Origin: Hippasteria phrygiana
Taxonomy: Eukaryota > Echinodermata > Asteroidea > Valvatida > Goniasteridae
Direction of reading: 5' to 3'
NCBI GenBank assembly: GCA_037893225.1
Contig: JAZGUH010000002.1
Coordinates: forward strand, 3,348,001-3,412,000
DNA: 64,000 bases
Of this stretch, positions 43,360 through 55,845 are shown piece after piece (the first letter of the stretch is position 1; the number at the start of each line of letters is the position of its first letter). A program made the position numbers and the translations under genes. Under the pieces are notes generated by a model, which worked only from the letters and a program-made list of their open reading frames with translations, did not search any database and was not told the origin of the DNA.

Positions 43360-43703
43360 CACTGATCTCTAAGTAAACTAGTTGAAGCCACCGACAGCCA
43401 TGTTAACACTCCCAATACAATGGGTTTGTTAACCTTGTCTCCAGGGTCTACTTTCACCCTGGGAGTGTTAATATGACAACTAATGGCATCAGTTACCCGG
43501 TCAATGAGCTATCCAGTTAGTTTATATAGAGATCGGTAAGCACTTATCCCAGAACCACCAAAATGACATCGTCGCGCGCATCGCGCCTTGTGCCTATTTA
43601 ATAAGGCATTGTGCCTATTCAATAAGGCCTTGTGCATTTTCAGTAACACATGACGATGTCATTTTGGTGGTTCTGGATAAGTGCTTACCATACAAGATCA
43701 GTG
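43360..43703. mobile_element. Family F hAT-like MITE, copy 2, interrupted by element G
   Basis: It starts CACTGATCTCTAAGTAAACT and ends AGATCAGTG. Flanking 8-mers are GTTAGGGT (43352-43359) and GTTAGAGT (43704-43711), matching at seven of eight positions. Without the insertion at 43535-43689 it would be about the length of a slightly shortened family F copy. Confidence 0.8.
43535..43689. mobile_element. Foldback G nested in family F
   Basis: GGTAAGCACTTATCCCAGAA and its inverted match TTCTGGATAAGTGCTTACC are the ends, extended inward by CCACCAAAATGACATCGTC. Flanks ATATAGAGATC (left) and ATACAAGATC (right) could be a diverged 9-10 bp duplication, as made by Mutator-like transposases. Confidence 0.75.
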
Positions 43704-43711
43704 GTTAGAGT

Positions 43712-44309
43712 CAACTGTTTCAATGGTGACGTTTTCAATAGCCTTTACTCACACACGACATCAAACAAAACCGATCATGATGCATATCCACGTACATGAT
43801 AGTGGGCCTTCACCGACTGTAAGGAATTGGGCTGGGTGGGTTGATTTTTGTATTCAATAGGGGACCTTTAACAACAGAGGACAATAGGGTCCCCAGTTGA
43901 GGAAGGTCCCCGTTTAAAAGCGTGTACAAAACCAATGAGAGTCCTTGCCAACAAGTATGAAAATAGGACAAACGTTTGAAGGTGTTTACATACTTGGGTG
44001 CGTTGACGCCCCCCCCCCCCCCCACATCGGGTACGGGTCTGCGATGGATAAGGATAATGACCGTTTGTGGGTTTCTTATCTTCCGTACGAACTACCTACT
44101 TTACCGGGTTGCCAACCATGACTGCACGGGATGAATAGCCAACAAATACTGCGCCGGTGATGACTTGTACTCCCAAGAAGGCTCATTGAGTATATGGATC
44201 ATATAAAATCCACCTATAATCACACAACCATTTGACAATCGCCCTCGCCCAATCGCCTAGTAATTGACCTTTCACGAGACTATTGCCGTTGTAAAAAAAA
44301 TAAGCTACA
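43712..44309. other. No gene recognised
   Basis: Non-coding, with poly-C (15 nt) at 44009-44023. Confidence 0.4.
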
Positions 44310-44822
44310 TGTGCCATTCTTACAAGGGACCACTCGGAGGTCGCATTCCTCCGTTTTGAGCTACAGGCAATAATCCATTAACGGTCGATTTTCGTTTTAT
44401 TGCTTAAAATGCTTGATTATGTAAAATATAATCGTACTGTGTTTTCGTTTTTTGTTTTTTTAGTACAATAAAAACATTTTTAAAGAGATTTTAGTAAGGT
44501 AACTCACTGATAATCACCGGAATTTGTGTTTAGTCTTCATAAGATTCTGTATTTTTCGATTCGTGTACATCGCCATTTTGAATGCAATCATAACAAACTT
44601 GGTATCAATTTAAAACTTGTGATCTAAACTCTTCATTGATTGGCCGATCTGACCGATATTTACACAAATAAACCAATGAGAGACATTTTAGGAGATACAT
44701 GCTACCCCCTAATCGTGAGCCGTTCAGCGGTGCGGAAATGAAGGACAAACTTTATCGCTTGATTTCTACAATACCTAGTGCTGCATCATCTAATAAAACA
44801 AAAATTATCATAACTTTTTAAT
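44310..44822 (-). mobile_element. Family H element, truncated copy
   Basis: The left arm TGTGCCATTCTTACAAG...CGCATTCCTCCG matches the arms at 20584. The unique middle is inverted relative to that copy (ACTCACTGATAATCACCGGA first, CCCCTAATCGTGAGCC later). The distal arm is missing. Confidence 0.75.
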
Positions 44823-45424
44823 ACTATCCGACTTTAATAATTCTTTCATCACTTTAAAGCTTATGATGTGTTCTTTCCGATGGTATATATATCTATAAAT
44901 TATTTTTTTGCGAAGAGAAACTGTTCTCTATTGGGGTGCCACATTCCCCGTACGGCAGACGAGTTTTAAATGAAACAATTGAACCACTGAACACAAAAAG
45001 AGTCGCATGAATCACATGGCATGACATGCCGTTACCGCAGTAAATATTACAGCCATGGTTCTTGTTGACATACTATTGGAGTGGTATAAGCACGGATCGA
45101 TACACAATTTCCCAAGTGTGTCAGGATAATGGCCTATAATTGATGGACCATCTGCTTGGCAAGAAGGGATGCTCTCAAACGCCGCTGTTCATTCTGCTGG
45201 CAGTCTGTTAAATTTAGAACGCGGAAATTAATTATTTGCATAGTGTACAATGTATACATCATTTTACATTCGTACTGCACTTGACGTTGTAAACACATCT
45301 TCACCTACGGACAACGATGTACGCTAGAGTTATCTGCTACCTCTTCCCCCGGAGCTGTTCAAGTCTGGAATACACCTTCTTCACCACGTGGTCAGATGGC
45401 GTGATATGTAAACAAAACCACCGC
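44823..45424. other. No gene recognised
   Basis: Non-coding; no family assigned. Confidence 0.35.
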
Positions 45425-45432
45425 GTGTGGAC

Positions 45433-45674
45433 CACTGATCTCTATATAAACTGGATAGCTCATTGGCCATTGCGCGCTGTACAAGCAACTGAAGCCAGCA
45501 CCCGCCATATTACCACTCCCAATTTACCACTGATAGCTTTGTAAGGAGAACGAGGATGAAAGGAGACCCTGGGGACAAGGTTTGCAAACTTATTGTATTG
45601 GGAGTGATAACATGGCGGACGGTGGCCTCAACGCAACCAGCCGATGCGCTATCCAGTTTACATAGAGATCAGTG
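45433..45674. mobile_element. Family F hAT-like MITE, copy 3
   Basis: CACTGATCTCTATATAAACT and inverted AGATCAGTG ends, 242 bp, exactly the length of the 24769 copy. Flanking 8-mers GTGTGGAC and GTGTAGAC match at seven of eight positions. Confidence 0.88.
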
Positions 45675-45754
45675 GTGTAGACCGCCATGGAGTGATCTTA
45701 GTACATGTATCGTATATATGGGGCACTCATACGTAAACACCAGCGCCGGTGCCG

Positions 45755-45802
45755 ACGAGCGACAGCGACAGCGACAGCGCCAGCACCGGCGACAGCAACA
45801 GC
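45755..45802. repeat. GCGACA hexanucleotide simple repeat
   Basis: GAGCGACAGCGACAGCGACA and related units, flanked by GCGCCGG/CCGGCG words. Confidence 0.75.
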
Positions 45803-45804
45803 TT

Positions 45805-48800
45805 TAGTGTTGTCCTTTGTGTTTGTCTGCCTTAATCTTTGATTGCTTGTCTATATGTTTGTTTTCTTAACTGTTTGTCTATCTCTTTATTTGTTTTGTG
45901 TACATACAATATGTTCAAAGGCATGTTTTTATAACCTTCGACTTCAGTCACCGATGCCTCCATCTGTACTCCTCTATTTATTTTGCATCGGGTAATTATT
46001 TGAACAGATGGAAATACAATGTTCTTAATATCTCAAACTGATATCCAAGATCCACTGGAATTCGTTCACATCCCTGCAATAAACTCTCCAAACATGCTGA
46101 CTTGCATGTTGGGGAAAAATCAACCAATGAAACCAAATAGTGTGGAGGGATTCTGCAATGTGATTTCATTTCAATACAATACACGTATCATTGATTTTGA
46201 TGGTGCCATAATACGGTCAATTGAACTTATTTTTCAAAATTTTGCCAGCAACAAAATTACTTCCTTTGTTCACATTTGAAGGCCTTGACACCTTTAGCCA
46301 TATTCTACCATTGCATTATGCCGAAATGAGAACCACTGAGTTTTTTTAATAATTAAATTAATGGTACTGGTCAACTTAAATAATATAAATTAATTATACC
46401 TACCGGTACGTTTGCTAAATAATCATTTATAAACAAATCAGAGCAATCCTGGAATACTTGGCGTTTAATATTCATTTATCTATTAATAACATTCCAATGT
46501 CTTATATCTGGCAACATGAATATAATCAGTGTGGAGGGTGATGATTTCATGATGTCAGTATCAAATGTCTTGGGAAATTACTTCCGTATAATGTGCATTT
46601 ATTTTGCAACAACATAACATGTGACCCCACTATCCACAAACTATAGGCTGAAGTCGCCACGAACACTTCTTATTTTTAAGCTATTATTCACAAAATTATA
46701 GCACACATGCAATGAAAACTCTGCCACTCTGTTATTCCGCATGTACCACAGCTATTTACATACAACATCTGGATGAGATGACTTACTAAAACTACGAAAC
46801 AAAATCCCTGATCCAACGTTTAGCCTGATTTGGGGTGGTGGGTCACACACAGTGTTTTGTCAAAACACGTTTCAGTCTCAAATCACATTTTCAAATTTTG
46901 ATAAATAATTACACGTTTATTATAGAAACAGACACAAAATAACACACAAATGCCACCGAAAAAGGTTCACAACTTTATAAAATAATAGTATGTTGAAAGA
47001 TACAAATTTAGGTAAAATCACAAGAGCTGAATGTGCACTTGCGTTCAACTTGTCCATTGTAAGTGACTAACGAGGTCGAGTCTCGATGTGCATGCAGTAA
47101 AACCATGCGGTATTACATCAGTAGCCGCATTCTATAAAGTCGACCGTTCATTTTCATAATTCTATGCGAGAATCATGCTGTGTTTCGGCGGGAAACCAAC
47201 AATTTTAATACCCGCATATATTTCATCATCAGCTCACCTTGGCGAATAATAAGCCAACTGTGCTAATAACAGTTGGCACGGATGCAAACGATAGGGCCTA
47301 ATCAAATTACGAGCCCAATACACAATAATAACTTCATGCATACTCTCTAAAATAGGGTAATATTTAACTGAAATTTGATACCGGTACTTCATGTATTTGA
47401 GATGATTCAAGTAAGCACATTTTGCTCATTTGTACTATCGCGAGAACCTCAATTACCAGATTTCCAGTTATCTCTCGTGCAATGCGGAATATCTCTTTCT
47501 CGAATGTGGACTGATGAGAAAGCAATATTGGCGGCCTCTTGATAGAAAGTAGGGACAATAAAATGTGTTTTTTTTCTGATTACAACATCGATTTTTATTG
47601 ATTGACAATTTAGATAAATAGAAAGCTAATAATACGGTTTAAGCATCAACCTAATATATAGACCTAATTATAAGTGTGTCAAAGGTGTCCAGTGTTTAAA
47701 GGTGAAAATCAGTCCTATGAAACTTTGATACCTTAGAGCATCCACACGTTCGATGTTGAATTGAAAAACGGCTTCACCACTCGCCCTGTCAATATATCAA
47801 TCCATCCTCTCACTATATCTTCTCACGTTGTCTGACGGAAACGGCACTATGCATTTTCCACGTGCGTTGCGACGTTATTTAACTCGTTTTGGGAAAAAAA
47901 TGAATCAGGTAAAAATATAATACACAGTTTGAAATTCCGCTTGAAGAAAAAACGCAACCTCTTGAAAAACCCGGAAACGGGAATTGTGTTCCTTACCCTG
48001 TATTATTACATATACGTAGAATAACTAGCAGTAAATAGGGAATCCTTGCATAACATTGCATGCTTATGTATATATTGTATTATTGTGAAGTTTATACTAT
48101 GTCTGTACAAAATGGATAGAAAGATCATACAAGCAGAATCCCTGCATTTGGAAATCGCCCTTGCTTCGGGGCCAAATGGGCGTAACATCAGCAATTGAAC
48201 TTCAGCTTAAAAAAAGACTTCTCGTATGCATTTGACCTTGACGTTGTTATCTAAACGTTTACAGATAAGGACCGCTGAACACGTGCAATTACGTGCCTAT
48301 ACAACCCACACAAGCTTTGAAGGCTGCTTTTCATTGACAGATTCACGAAATAATGAGGAGTAATTTATTCATTGTACGGTTCCATGACCAGAGCTATATT
48401 AGATCTGAATACACCAAACGACTATAAATATCACAAACGACAGCAATATAGACAAAAACATCTTTCAACTGAATGCAAAATATATCTGGTCCGAGTTCAA
48501 TTAGAATTCAAAATTGCTTTTGGTGCAAATTGCTTTGGTCTAGAGAATGTGCCTACACAGAAGTGGGTGCGTGATCAACCCTAAATTCAAATCATAGGCT
48601 TCTATATTGGGTGTCCCCAAACAGAATGTTTATGAACATGTTGTTTTCAAAATAGGAAAAAAGTTATTGCAATTTAGTAAAGCTACGTTGCTGTTTACAG
48701 CTTGAGCTCTATCTGAATGCCTCGTGGTTGAAAAGTGTTCAAAATGCAATTCGCGGCATTTTTTTCATGGTGCATCATTGGTAGGATTTTGCATTGCCAG

Positions 48801-48824
48801 AGCTGACAAAAGGCAGAATTCATA
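45805..48824. other. 3-kb interval with no gene or assigned repeat
   Basis: AT-rich sequence. Short frames on both strands (for example 46019-46279 and 47364-47558) show no domain, signal peptide or composition change. This is the longest stretch in the window without an identified mobile element. Confidence 0.4.
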
Positions 48825-49180
48825 TTTTGTGTGATTTAACATGTACATGAAATAAGCCTGTGGAAGTTTGAGCTCAATACGTCATTGGAGTCAGGAGATA
48901 ATAGTGAAAAACCATACGGTTTTAATTGATTTTGTGCACATTCACAGTCACGTGCTTAAATCGCTTAATTGTTGAAAGCGGCATTTTTGGAGGTCCAGAT
49001 ACAATTTTCTCGAAGATAGCAGCATTTCAGACGGAATATTTCTCGGGGGGATTGGCACTGGTATCATCTTTACAAACAGTAAGTTTTCAGCTCGAAACTT
49101 AAAAAAATTAATGGTTATTACCAAAGCTACCGTATTTGGTACAGAGCTGATTTTAACCCTGGGAAAAGAGAATTAATAAA
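48825..49180 (+). mobile_element. Family L repeat, copy 3
   Basis: Contains, in order, TTGTGTGATTTAACATGTAC, GAGCTCAATACGTCA, GATTTTGTGCACATTCA, TTTTCTCGAAGAT and ATTGGCACTGGTATCATC. Confidence 0.7.
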
Positions 49181-50969
49181 AAATAAAAATACATTTAAAG
49201 TGCTTATGCGGTACGCAGTCTCGAGCGGATTGCATGACAAGGAGTGTCAAATGAAAGATGCGAAGTTAATCGCGGAAGTACATATCATTTGGCTTTAAGA
49301 TTATTCCCCATAATGGTGAAAAGAAAAGTTTGTTTCCAAAACGCGATAAACGTCATTTTCACACCTTTCTTTTTTAATACTACCCCCTTTTGGTCTCTCC
49401 AAGAAAGTTCTAACGGCTGTTCTATTATTATTCTCGTTCGAGCGTCGGATGAATTAATGAAACATCGGAGCCAGTGACGTGTGTTCCAGACAGGAAAAGA
49501 ACCGAAAAACGAAGTTTAATAGATAAACAATCTCTCGCCGCCAAAAATCTCGCCGCCCGGTGATATCGTTTTCCACAACCGCAGTGACACTCACTACCTG
49601 TCTAGACACGCCGCGGATTTGAATTTCTCATTGCGAGTGTACAACAATTTCGGATTTTGGCGATGTTTGGTTAAGAATATATTTAATTTGATTTAAAACG
49701 TTTGGTTCTTTTGGCATCAGCATTCCATGTTCCATGCAGCCAGGGTAAAATGATATTTCCTTTTTGTCAATTTATTTCTTATCAAAAACGGCAACTTTCT
49801 CAAATTCATCAAAATGGATGGATCATGTTTTGGAAATGAACGCTTCAAATGTTGACCTCTTTTTCTTTTTCGGAGACACTCTGTATAGTCAAGATGTCAT
49901 TACCTCGTGATATCTTGCCATCATCGGTTTAACGACAAACAGTCTGTGTGGACTTATTGGCTGGTGCAGTGAAGCAGTGAACATTTTACGAGATGTTTGG
50001 CGCACAGCGTGACGTCATGCTTTAATTGGTATTAGCTATTCGCATCATGGATAATTGGCACATATTACTGCACGGATGAATATAAAGGGCGGAGTGGCAC
50101 AGACATCATTCAATATGTTTTGTACTACGTCCGCAGGTCCTCACATTGGAACAAATCTTGGAAGTGAAGAAAACGACGACTAACATGCAGACAGTACCTC
50201 ATCTTTCAAGATTTCAGTTAATATTATCAGGCTTTCACACAATCATGATGTCCAAACATTTGGTTGCCAAAATAAATTACCAAGTTGCTTCTGGTATTGT
50301 GTGTGTTAAAAAGGTGTAAAATACTAAAGACTTTTACAATTTAAATTTGTGCCCTACCTGATCGTAGAGAATAATTAGCATTTCACTTAGAAATAACAGA
50401 AAAACAAATACAAATGGCCTTAAAATGTTAAATCCCAGCGTCAAAACCTGTCTTCTGTGTGTAAAAAGTGTACTGAATATGGCGCTCACTGCATCTCAAC
50501 ATTTGCTTATTACGGTTCGGGGCCATGTTTTTACACAACTCCGAGCGCTCTTAAACAAAGGTAGTCACGTGACAGGCTCTTGACCAATATGAAAAATGAA
50601 ACTGTAATAATTACAGTACAGCACACGGACTGACGGCGGATGTAGCGATATTGACGGTGGCAGACGTGTTGACGGCTGTGGTGTATATGTAAACCATGAC
50701 CTACCCACTGATATGATGGAGTAGCGGACGACTGGTTTCCCGTCTCCCGCCATCATTATGATATTGTGATGTATTATTTCTAAACGTGCAGTGCATGGCC
50801 CCCTAAAATTCCGGATGAGTCTACTCCCCAAATACACACTACGTCTAGCTTAAGTACCATAGCAAACCAGAAAAGAAAAGCAAAACCCTGTAAAGGTCTT
50901 ATTTTGAGTGTACAAAACAAAGGAGTTAAATGGCGCCACCAACGTTGAGAAAGTGTGCCCCTCCCCTAC
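49181..50969. other. No gene recognised
   Basis: Non-coding sequence. ATGGATAATTGGC and ATAAAGGGCGGAG near 50050-50100 could be promoter-like, but no downstream gene is visible. Confidence 0.35.
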
Positions 50970-51263
50970 ATCAATGATGCTGCGTGGTTATCATGATGAG
51001 CTCAGACCGCCTCAGCAAAATGATGCCCATGTCTCCCTAGCTTATTTTCATTTCATCAAAAGAAAATATGCTTCACTCGGAGCGTGTAATTTAAAGTGGA
51101 TCACGTTAATATTTGGGTTCACTGAGTATACCCGGGGTTGTTGGGTCGTAATCGGCGTTGATTTACGCCTGTGTGATCGTGACGGGCCAACACAAATGTT
51201 ACGATTTCATTTCAGATAATATTCAGTCATGTTAAAGGAAACATATCCAGTGCAATGGATATT
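50970..51263 (+). repeat. Inverted duplication, left arm
   Basis: About 294 bp from ATCAATGATGCTGCGTGGTT to CCAGTGCAATGGATAT, present in reverse complement at 57971-58268 with scattered substitutions. The distal end is itself palindromic (ATATCCAGTGCAATGGATAT). Confidence 0.85.
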
Positions 51264-51285
51264 CAGTACAAAATGTTGTCACGTT

Positions 51286-51464
51286 TTACTAAAACAGACT
51301 ACTAGAACATAGTTTTCTCTCTGTTTTCCCAGCATTTTTTCACACAAAACTTTAAACAGGTCAGTGTTACAGTATTTGCTAGCACGCTATAAAATACTAA
51401 CCCCAAAATACATTTATTTCTGAAAAATTACAGCAAAAGCAAACGATGTATAGGCCTACTGCCT
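51286..51464 (-). mobile_element. Family A element, copy 8, truncated, with TAGGCCTA insertion
   Basis: A minus-strand 3' half. The end reads GATGTATAGGCCTACTGCCT followed by TTAA (51465-51468). The same six extra bases occur as in the copy at 17050. Confidence 0.8.
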
Positions 51465-51589
51465 TTAAAAACCTGTCCTACTTCATGCGCAAGGGGTTAA
51501 TACTAAAATCTGGTACTTGAAGCACTTAAGATGATTCAAATGAGCATATTAATTCATCATATCAAGTGGCTCAAGTGCCAGATTGTGAA

Positions 51590-52020
51590 AATAGTAAGAA
51601 TGATAATGACAAAATTGACGTCGCGAATCGCGAGCGTGGCGAGCGTGAAGAGTACGATAAGCGTGACAAGACTGACAAAGTGACAAGGTACTACCGAAGG
51701 TGACGAACGTGACGTGGGATCACTGCAGTGATGGTGAACGTGAAAAAATCGTGACAATTGTGACGATTATGAAATGATTATTTCAAATGTTCGAACACAG
51801 TGTACAGGCATTAAAGAGGGACTGTCCACTGGATACTAGACAACTCAAAAGAGATTGTTGTCAAAATTAGATTTGCATGTCGGTTCAGTTGACGATGTTA
51901 CTGGTAAAATTAATGGCGAGGGTGAAGGTTAACAAGGTGATACTGACGAAAAGGGTAACAGAGTGATAAGAGTAGCGAAGTTGGAGGCGGAAATGACGTT
52001 GAATTGTTACAGGTATTAAC
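51590..52020. repeat. Degenerate GTGACGA-type simple sequence
   Basis: Words GTGAC, GCGTGA, GAACGTG and GGTGA dominate. This grades into the 18-bp minisatellite on the right. Confidence 0.55.
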
Positions 52021-52036
52021 TCAGAGAAGGTATTAA

Positions 52037-52220
52037 ATGATAGCACCAACGGTGATGATAGCACCAACGGTGATGATAGCACCAACGGTGATGATAGCAC
52101 CAACGGTGATGATAGCACCAACGGTGATGATAGCACCAACGGTGATGATAGCACCAACGGTGATGATAGCACCAACGGTGATGATAGCACCAACGGTGAT
52201 GATAGCACCAACGGTGATGA
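52037..52220. repeat. 18-bp minisatellite, about 10 units
   Basis: Near-identical units of ATGATAGCACCAACGGTG. Because 18 is a multiple of 3, the frames remain open with a six-residue peptide repeat. They are not genes. Confidence 0.95.
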
Positions 52221-52263
52221 CCACGGTATGACCACGTCGCCTTGTCACACTGCTGCTAATTGT

Positions 52264-53520
52264 TGCAGCTGATGCATGCTGCAGGCCTATACTTGTGATG
52301 CTGTTGGTGATGTTGCGGCTGCTAATTGCTCCTGCTGTCGTTGTTGCTGATGATGATGCTGCTGGTAATTATGCAACTGATACTGATGCTGTTGGTGGTG
52401 GTGATGATGCTGATGCGATGCTGCTGATGCTGATGGTGCACGGTGGTGATGCTGCTGGTGATTATACCACTGATACTGATGCTGCTGGTTGTGATGCTGC
52501 TGATGCGATGCTGCTGATGCTGATGGTGGTGATGCTGCTGGTGATTATGCCACTGATACTGATGCTGCTGGTGATGATGCTGCTGATGCGATGCTGCTGA
52601 AGCTGATGGTGGTGATGCTGCTGGTGATTATGCCACTGATACTGATGCTGCTGGTGGTGATGCTGCTGATGCGATGCTGCTGAAGCTGATGGTGGTGATG
52701 CTGCTGGTGATTATCCTACTGATACTGATACTGGTGGTGGTGATGCTGCTGATGCTGGTGGTGGTGGTGGTGGTGATGCTGGTGATACTGCTGGTGGTGG
52801 TGGTGGTGGTGGTGGTGGTGATGCTACTGGTGATGCTAGTGGTGATGCTAATGCTGATGCCGATGGTGATGCTGCTGGTGCTAGTGATAGTAATACTAAT
52901 AGTTACTGGTGCTGGTGATAGTGATGCTGCTGATGCTGGTGGTGGTGGTGATGCTGCTGAAGCTGATGCTGCTGATGCTGGTGGTGGTGATGATGCTGAT
53001 GCTGGTGGTGGTGATGCTGCTGATGCTGCTGCTGATGCTGGTGGTGGTAATGCTGCTGCTGATAGTGATGCTGCCGATGCTGGTAATGCTGGTGGTTGTG
53101 ATGCTCCTGATGATTATGTTGCTGCTGATGGTTGTGATGCTGCTATACTGATGCTTCTAGTGATACTAGTGATACTGCTGATGCCGGTGCTGTGGTTGAT
53201 GATGCTGCCGACGCCGATGCTGCTACCAATAATGCTACTGTTGCTATACTGTTGATGCTGAATACACTGCTGCTTTGTATGCTGCTGTTGCTGTTGATGC
53301 TGCTACTGTTGTTGAGGCTGCTGTTTCTGTCGATGATGCTGCTAATGCTGCTTCTGCTCGTGTTTTTGCTACTATACTGCTGTTGATGCATTAGTATTGC
53401 TGTTATTGGGTTGCTGATTATCTCGCTGCCACACAACTGATGCTATTCTACGTTCTGAAGCACCTCCTTCTGAACGATTGCTGCTGCCGTGGTAGCCGTT
53501 ACCGCTGTTTAAACTGTTGC
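52264..53520. repeat. Cryptically simple GCTGAT/GGTGAT triplet-rich tract
   Basis: About 1.25 kb made of GCTGAT, GATGCTGCTG and GGTGGTGAT words with longer local duplications (for example GATGGTGGTGATGCTGCTGG recurring between 52520 and 52710). Several overlapping frames stay open in both directions for this reason alone. Confidence 0.9.
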
Positions 53521-55552
53521 TGCCTTTGTTGTTCTTACTTTAGCTTTGTTATGCACAACTTGATTTGCAACATTCTCATAACGCGGCTGACTAAATAAGC
53601 TGCATTATATATTAATTGGCCACACATTTATTAGATAGCCAGGAGAAGTAATCTGTTTTTAAATTAATACAACTTAATTCCTAATACTCATGCGGGGATG
53701 CAATGCCGGGCACGTACCTGATCTTCTCAATTCGCCATTAAATCACAATTAGTGTGTTTGGCGGGAGAGGGGGAGGTCCCCATTGGAACGATTCCAGTCG
53801 AGTACGCATTTTGATTTTGGTTTGTCAATGATGCGTAAAGAATAATATAAGCTGTTTATTGCCAGAGTGTGTGGCATCCGATACGGGTTTACGTAGGACA
53901 TGAATTGATTGACCTTGCATCTATGCAACGCGTGCCTTGCCAGCAGAAAATCCATACTGTTTACGGAGGGTCCCACGTAAATATATCATATTAATTTCGA
54001 TTCCTGTCGTATGAATTATATTTCATGGCAGAACTCTCCAATTTGCTGTACGTGTGTTAACACGTGTGTTGATAAACATGAATTTTCAAGTGCATAATGT
54101 GCCAAAAGGTTGAGGCGAATAAATGTTTGCAGTGTGATATTTTAAATAATTTAGAACATTGACAATAGCTTCCCTTCTTTTTATAATCACGACGAATCAA
54201 AATATATATATATAGGTAAATATATATAACCCTGCATGGGTCATTTGGGAGACATTCCCATAGACTTGTGCACAAAATGTTTTCAACTTTAATGTAACCT
54301 AACCCAACTTTCCCCTTTTCCTACCCCCACGAATTTCGGTATGTTTATGTTTTGGACCATTCTCTATCGATTTAACCCATTTGCGACAGTAACATTCTCA
54401 ATATTTAAGGGGGCTGTGACATTAGGGAGACACTGAAATGTCTCCTTAACGTCACTTGTCTCCCTAAGGTACAACAAATAACTACAAAATGTCTCCCAAA
54501 GGTCCGATCCAGGTGTATAGGCCCAGGTCTGTTTAATATCTTTGTATTCCCTGTGGATGAAATGGATTCCGGTTTATGAGAGCTATAACTCTATTTATAG
54601 TGCAGTTTTAAAGGAATACTTTGGTTGTTGGTTATTGTTAGCAGGAAAATACTTTACCATAAAAATGGACGTTGTAGCCGTAGTAATTACAATTGGGCAA
54701 AGATATCTTGGCAACTGACCCAAACGCCTTAGCCCAATTGTAAATTAAACAATTGATTGTAACAAATACAGTTGGTCAAGTACCAATTACCACCCATAGT
54801 GCAATATGGACAGAAAGTGCTAGGGAAAACATAAGGGACCGAATACCCAGCCAAATAATCAGACATAAAACAAAAGTAAGACACTGCCCAATATGTTAAC
54901 ACAATGAAATGGAAATGATGGGATACGTAAGAATGCACAACCAACCACAGAACGGCAACTTAGAACAGGAATAGTCAGCTCCAGAGGTAGACACCAAAAT
55001 ATACCCAGCACGATGGGACCAAGGGGTACACCCTCTTGTCCCTATACCGATACACACTCCAGACTATTGTTACCTAATACGTCCCCGGATATCTGAAAGG
55101 AATTCCTGAGATTCCGTGAACACAATGACCAACACAAAAGAGGGGGTTCCCTCTGTCCCATATCTTGCTTCAAATGCAAATCAAAGATCAACCGAAATAA
55201 AAAAATAAAAAAATAAAAAAATAAATAAATAAATAAATGAATAAATATATTTTATAATTTCTGCATCTCTATAACTGATTTATTTATTTATTATAGAGGT
55301 AATATTTGTATAATGCTAAGCTAAAGGAAATAATTATGAAGCTCTTGTCCCAGTTTCCTGCCAATTCTCTATACCTTTTTGATTAAACCTTTATCAAGAG
55401 TCAGATAATTAAATATAACTGGCCCACAAAGTCAGAGATAAACTATCGAAATTGTGTTAGCGTGAGTTTTTCTAAACACTGACCAACCATCACAGTTTAT
55501 ATATGCCAGAGTGACAAGCTTTAATTCTTAGTTCTGAACATTGAGTTATTTA
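53521..55552. other. No gene recognised
   Basis: Non-coding sequence with GGGAGACA/TGTCTCC words at about 54425-54500 and an (AAAT)n tract at 55196-55245. Confidence 0.4.
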
Positions 55553-55845
55553 AACCCCTTGCGTACGGGTGACGGAATATGGCGCCAAAAAAACAGTGCC
55601 ACCAGGCCGGATGACGCAATTGGCCGCTGTTTGTGCAGTTTCAATCCATTGTTGGATTAAACAGTGCCCCCAGGCCGGATGACGCCATTGGCCGCTGCTT
55701 GTGCAGTTTCAATCCATTGTTGGATTATTGTGTATAGGTTACGCTTGACGGCACAAACACATTGTAGCGGTTCGCTTTGCTGCCAGAGCCGCCGCGGCAC
55801 CCTGACGTCTCCAGTAAAATACCGTACTCAAGGGGTACTAGATTT
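55553..55845. mobile_element. Family X repeat, copy 2, with internal 69-bp tandem duplication
   Basis: ACCCCTTGCGTACGG and CCGTACTCAAGGGGT mark the ends. A 69-bp block starting AAACAGTGCCACCAGGCCGG occurs twice in tandem (about 55591-55728) with three differences. The copy at 23930 has it once. Confidence 0.75.

Noticed and set aside
45317..45807. Two plus-strand frames ending in a Gln/Arg-rich tail
   Set aside because: The frames run through the family F MITE and a GCGACA microsatellite.
52033..53436. Several open frames on both strands rich in Leu, Val, Asp and Ala
   Set aside because: They follow from the 18-bp minisatellite and GCTGAT-type triplets; overlapping frames in both directions and no non-repeat protein sequence.
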